Source of the DNA: Ruminococcaceae bacterium UBA2806
Lineage (GTDB): Bacteria; Bacillota; Clostridia; Oscillospirales; Acutalibacteraceae
Direction of reading: 5' to 3'
DNA length: 16,416 nt
Assembly: GCA_002351795.1 (NCBI GenBank)
Contig: DEHG01000026.1
Span: 10,853-27,268 of the forward strand
How positions within the stretch are numbered: the first letter of the stretch is position 1; each line of letters starts with the position of its first letter. The notes under the pieces are model-generated. The model made no database searches and had not been told where the DNA came from. It saw nothing but the letters and a program-made list of their open reading frames with translations. Below are positions 13,724 to 16,416 of this stretch, piece after piece. The translations under genes were made by a program, and so were the position numbers.

Positions 13724-15922
13724 TTAAAGCTTTTTCAAAAATATTTTAAGCTTTACAACTTCGTTAAGGCTGGAGCTGCGGAAATCAAAATCCTTGCTTC
13801 CGAGCAGCTTCATCCAATTGCCCGCTGACTGATCGTAATTGCATATTTCCTCCGTCAGCGCTTTATATTCAGGCGTCATTCTGTCGCCGTAACATTCAAG
13901 CAGATTTCTGCACTGCTTTTGTATCTCGAATACATCAAGGTATCTCTTTACCTGACGCATCTTTCCCTTCATGCCCTTATTCAGCCCCGCAACATTGCCG
14001 CCGTGCTGACGGTAATTTATATGCGCCGCCTTATCTGCAAAATAGTCCCCGCCAAGCGCAAGACATATCTTGAAAAGCCAGCTGTCATGCATAAGTATGA
14101 ATTCTGGATCGGCGCTGTTTGCCGCATCGACCAATGCCCTGTTGAATACAGCCGTACATCCCGCAACATTGCTGATAAGGAAATTAGTATGCGGACTTCT
14201 GTCCGCTGCAATAGTATGGACAGACAGAAGTTTAAGCTTTTCATCAACAAGACGCTGACCGCAGTAATACATAAGCGGCTTTTCATCATTCCCGTCATAC
14301 ATCTCATCAAGCTCCGTTACAGCTATAAGCAGCTTGTTTTCATCCCATACGTCATCCTGATCGCAGAATGCATAATAATCAGCCTGAGGCGCATTTTTCA
14401 GCAGATCAAGATAGCCCTTCTGTACATTGAGATGCTCTCCCTTATACCATTTCAGCAGACCTCTTTCCTGATAATCGTCAAGTATAAGAGTGGTGCTGTC
14501 CTTTGAGCCGTCATCCCTTACAAGTATATCTACATTGACGCCCTTCTGTTCAAGCAGGCTGTCAAACTGCTGTTTAAGATATTTTTCTCCGTTATAGGTC
14601 GCAAGCAGAACGGCTACTGTATGTTCCTTTTCCGCTGTACGCTCATATCTTTGTGAATCAACGTGCTCTATCGGTATGATATACATAGCCCTTTTTCCCT
14701 CATGGACAGAATCTATGCATACCTTGTCGCCCTTTCTGTTCCATCTCGGATGAAGATCACAGCGGCAGTTGTTGTCATATTTAAATGGTGAAAATACCCT
14801 CGCTATCCTTCTTGCACGGTCGTCCTCCTCCGTACAAAGATATACAGAGGCAATACGCTTCCTGTTCGGGTAAGTATCGGTGATTATCATTGTTCCGTCA
14901 GGCGAATAGCTGCAGTGACCGTCTGTTTTAAGCTCCGGCCAGTACATACGGTATTCCTGTGTCTTATCCTTCATAAGATAGTAATGATCTCCCGTATCCT
15001 TCTTACGCAGAAATGAAAGAATCTCTTCATTGTTTTTCCAGAAGCAATGCGATACAAATACATCATCGCTGAGATTGTACATCTGCGTACCGTCAACATT
15101 TACGGTAACAAGTCTTGTATGCTTTCTGCCCTTCTGAAACCAGCGGTGAAGCACCATAAAACGTTTTCCGTCAGGACTTATCATAAGGTGGTTTACCTTA
15201 TGTTCGGCAGCCTCCATGCTTTCATCAGGCTCGAATGCCGCCATATCAGTATAATTAAAAAGCACCTCGACATTCCCCGACGGGATATCCATTTTCCATA
15301 TACACGGCAGATCGGGACAGAAATCATTTTCGGTAGTTTCCGGAAGATTTGAATACCCGTATCCCGGGCGCAGCCTGTGAAGGCGTGAAAAGTCAAGAGA
15401 CAATGCAAAGCTGCCGTCCCTTGACACATCGTATACGGGCATGGGGAGTACCTTCTCCTCTTCCCTTTCCTTGAAATTATATATGACGGAGCAATATTTT
15501 CCGTCACGGAAATCATTGTATATAATTCTTGTCCCGAAATCAGGCCCCATCCACTGAGCCATGCAGCTCTGCTGTACATTCCATGAACGGGTCATCCCTA
15601 TACGGTAGAATTTGTTATTATCGTGTGTATCTATCACACCAACAATGCCCGCTTCCTTCGGCGCAACAGATTTGTAAGCCTTTTTTACTTTAACAGCTAT
15701 CATAAATCTGTCCTCTGCGTCCCACGGAGATTTGTCATAATAGCCGTAAAAATATTCATAACCATCCTCAGGCGTCACACGGATGACTTCGCCCTCACTT
15801 TTGAATTTTTCCCCGGACGCTGCAACGCTTGCCAGCTGGTACATTCTTTTGCAGGAACGCTTGACAGCGGGAAACTGCTCCAGCGCTCTCTTGCCGGCAT
15901 TCTCTATTTCCAGAAATCCCAT
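13724..15922 (-). CDS. Beta-propeller-family 2 glycosyltransferase fusion protein
   Basis: A 732-residue two-domain protein. Residues about 50-420 form a TolB/WD40-like propeller with recurring turns ahead of beta strands: YDKSPWDAEDRFMIAV (62-77), YDVSRDGSFALSL (164-176), MISPDGKRFMVLH (247-259), CFWKNNEEILSFL (293-305), YSPDGTMIITD (339-349) and HPRWNRKGDKVCIDS (391-405). Residues 435-650 are a GT2 domain: VAVLLATYNGEKYL (436-449), VRDDGSKDST (468-477), FCDQDDVWDENK (519-530, metal site), NVAGCTAVFNR (585-595), MHDSWLF (611-617) and NYRQHGGNVAG (636-646). The GT2 part resembles rhamnosyltransferases. No signal peptide is present, so the propeller should be cytosolic, perhaps binding lipid-linked glycan or partner enzymes. 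ATG 15922 follows the previous stop by 2 nt with AGGAG about 11 nt ahead; GTG 15928 is an alternative. Confidence 0.9.
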   Translation of the reverse strand: MGFLEIENAGKRALEQFPAVKRSCKRMYQLASVAASGEKFKSEGEVIRVTPEDGYEYFYGYYDKSPWDAEDRFMIAVKVKKAYKSVAPKEAGIVGVIDTHDNNKFYRIGMTRSWNVQQSCMAQWMGPDFGTRIIYNDFRDGKYCSVIYNFKEREEEKVLPMPVYDVSRDGSFALSLDFSRLHRLRPGYGYSNLPETTENDFCPDLPCIWKMDIPSGNVEVLFNYTDMAAFEPDESMEAAEHKVNHLMISPDGKRFMVLHRWFQKGRKHTRLVTVNVDGTQMYNLSDDVFVSHCFWKNNEEILSFLRKKDTGDHYYLMKDKTQEYRMYWPELKTDGHCSYSPDGTMIITDTYPNRKRIASVYLCTEEDDRARRIARVFSPFKYDNNCRCDLHPRWNRKGDKVCIDSVHEGKRAMYIIPIEHVDSQRYERTAEKEHTVAVLLATYNGEKYLKQQFDSLLEQKGVNVDILVRDDGSKDSTTLILDDYQERGLLKWYKGEHLNVQKGYLDLLKNAPQADYYAFCDQDDVWDENKLLIAVTELDEMYDGNDEKPLMYYCGQRLVDEKLKLLSVHTIAADRSPHTNFLISNVAGCTAVFNRALVDAANSADPEFILMHDSWLFKICLALGGDYFADKAAHINYRQHGGNVAGLNKGMKGKMRQVKRYLDVFEIQKQCRNLLECYGDRMTPEYKALTEEICNYDQSAGNWMKLLGSKDFDFRSSSLNEVVKLKIFLKKL

Positions 15923-15924
15923 AA

Positions 15925-16416
15925 TCACCAATTCTCCTGAATAAAATTATCTATCATATTTACTATACTCATAGGATCTTTATTTTCCCACGGTACAGTT
16001 CCGTCACGGCCTTCATATATCTTGCGGAAACATTCGCCCAGATCGTCAAGCTCCAAATCAGCCATCAGAACATAGTTATTGCTGCTGAATGCCTCGTTAT
16101 TCTGTATCTGATGATCGTTTATATGCTCGCCGTATTTTTCAAGACGTGTGACGGCTATCACCTTTTTACCCTCATTCAAAGCCTTCATAATAGAACCGGA
16201 TGCGCCGTGACTGACAACTATATCCGACTCTTTCACCTTTTCCAGAAACTCTTCCTGTGTGATAAAATCCTTATATTCATAATGCTTAGGTTTATAAGCT
16301 GACGTGCCTGTCTGAGCAAACATAGGCTCGGTAAGCTCGCCTTTTTCATAAAGCTCGTCAAGCTTTTTAAATAATCTGTCAAACGGATAATTTCTCGATC
16401 CAACAGTGACAAAAAT
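15925..16416 (-). CDS. PssE-like glycosyltransferase subunit (GT28 C-terminal type), cut at the window edge
   Basis: The frame stays open to the window end, and the first 31 visible residues (IFVTVGSRNYPFDRLFKKL...) are the typical N-terminus of PssE/Alg13-like proteins, so only the start codon, perhaps one residue, is missing. About 163 residues are seen, the normal length. The UDP-sugar-binding motif lies in VVSHGASGSIMKALNEGK followed by EHINDHQ. Such proteins form the catalytic half of a two-subunit transferase with a membrane-anchored PssD/Alg14-like partner, usually encoded directly upstream, which here would be beyond the right edge. An internal ATG at 16323 would give a 132-residue protein but would drop the conserved FVTVG strand, so it is rejected. 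The next gene starts 2 nt after its stop. Confidence 0.9.
   Translation of the reverse strand: MFVTVGSRNYPFDRLFKKLDELYEKGELTEPMFAQTGTSAYKPKHYEYKDFITQEEFLEKVKESDIVVSHGASGSIMKALNEGKKVIAVTRLEKYGEHINDHQIQNNEAFSSNNYVLMADLELDDLGECFRKIYEGRDGTVPWENKDPMSIVNMIDNFIQENW

Noticed and set aside
1..16416. CRISPR array, phage, toxin-antitoxin or defence genes
   Set aside because: No regularly spaced repeats, cas, integrase or recognisable toxin-antitoxin genes were found; the window is metabolic and glycan genes.

Overview
The window looks like chromosome of an anaerobic Gram-positive Clostridia bacterium, most likely a Ruminococcus-type Oscillospiraceae. This is inference from the AT-leaning coding sequence, the tRNA without an encoded CCA end, GGAGG-type ribosome binding sites, and the combination of NusG domain II, Gx-transporter and ApbE genes. 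No species can be named from the sequence alone.

Left part, + strand (1-2073): the 3' two thirds of a CAT-anticodon tRNA and its terminator, then a tight three-gene cassette. The cassette encodes a membrane-anchored NusG domain II protein, a small multi-pass Gx transporter (Hpre_diP_synt_I family) and an ApbE lipoprotein (FAD:protein FMN transferase). These three families recur together with extracytosolic flavin-based electron transfer. No flavinylated substrate protein is visible here.

Middle (2074-4408): a 118 bp MITE-like inverted-repeat element lies between the convergent apbE and a small membrane HEFGH metalloprotease-like gene. It is followed, all on the - strand, by the conserved ATPase ychF and a cysteine-rich DUF1284 gene with a terminator.

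Right part, - strand (4409-16416): ten consecutive, tightly packed genes of a Wzx/Wzy-type cell-surface polysaccharide cluster. In transcription order (right to left) they are a PssE-like glycosyltransferase subunit (cut by the window edge), a beta-propeller fused to a GT2 glycosyltransferase, a GT4, a GT2, a WcaK-like polysaccharide pyruvyl transferase, a 4Fe-4S/FrhB-type oxidoreductase, an O-antigen ligase/polymerase-type membrane protein, a DUF616 glycosyltransferase, a second and divergent pyruvyl transferase, and a Wzx-type flippase. The expected scheme is: glycosyltransferases build a lipid-linked repeat unit, the pyruvyl transferases (perhaps with the FrhB-type protein) decorate it, the flippase exports it, and the polymerase joins units outside. 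The initiating phosphoglycosyl transferase, chain-length regulator and sugar-nucleotide genes are not in the window and presumably lie beyond its right edge.

The most unusual items are the propeller-GT2 fusion, the FrhB-type iron-sulfur protein sandwiched with pyruvyl transferases, the compact flavinylation-type cassette without a substrate, and the MITE-like element.
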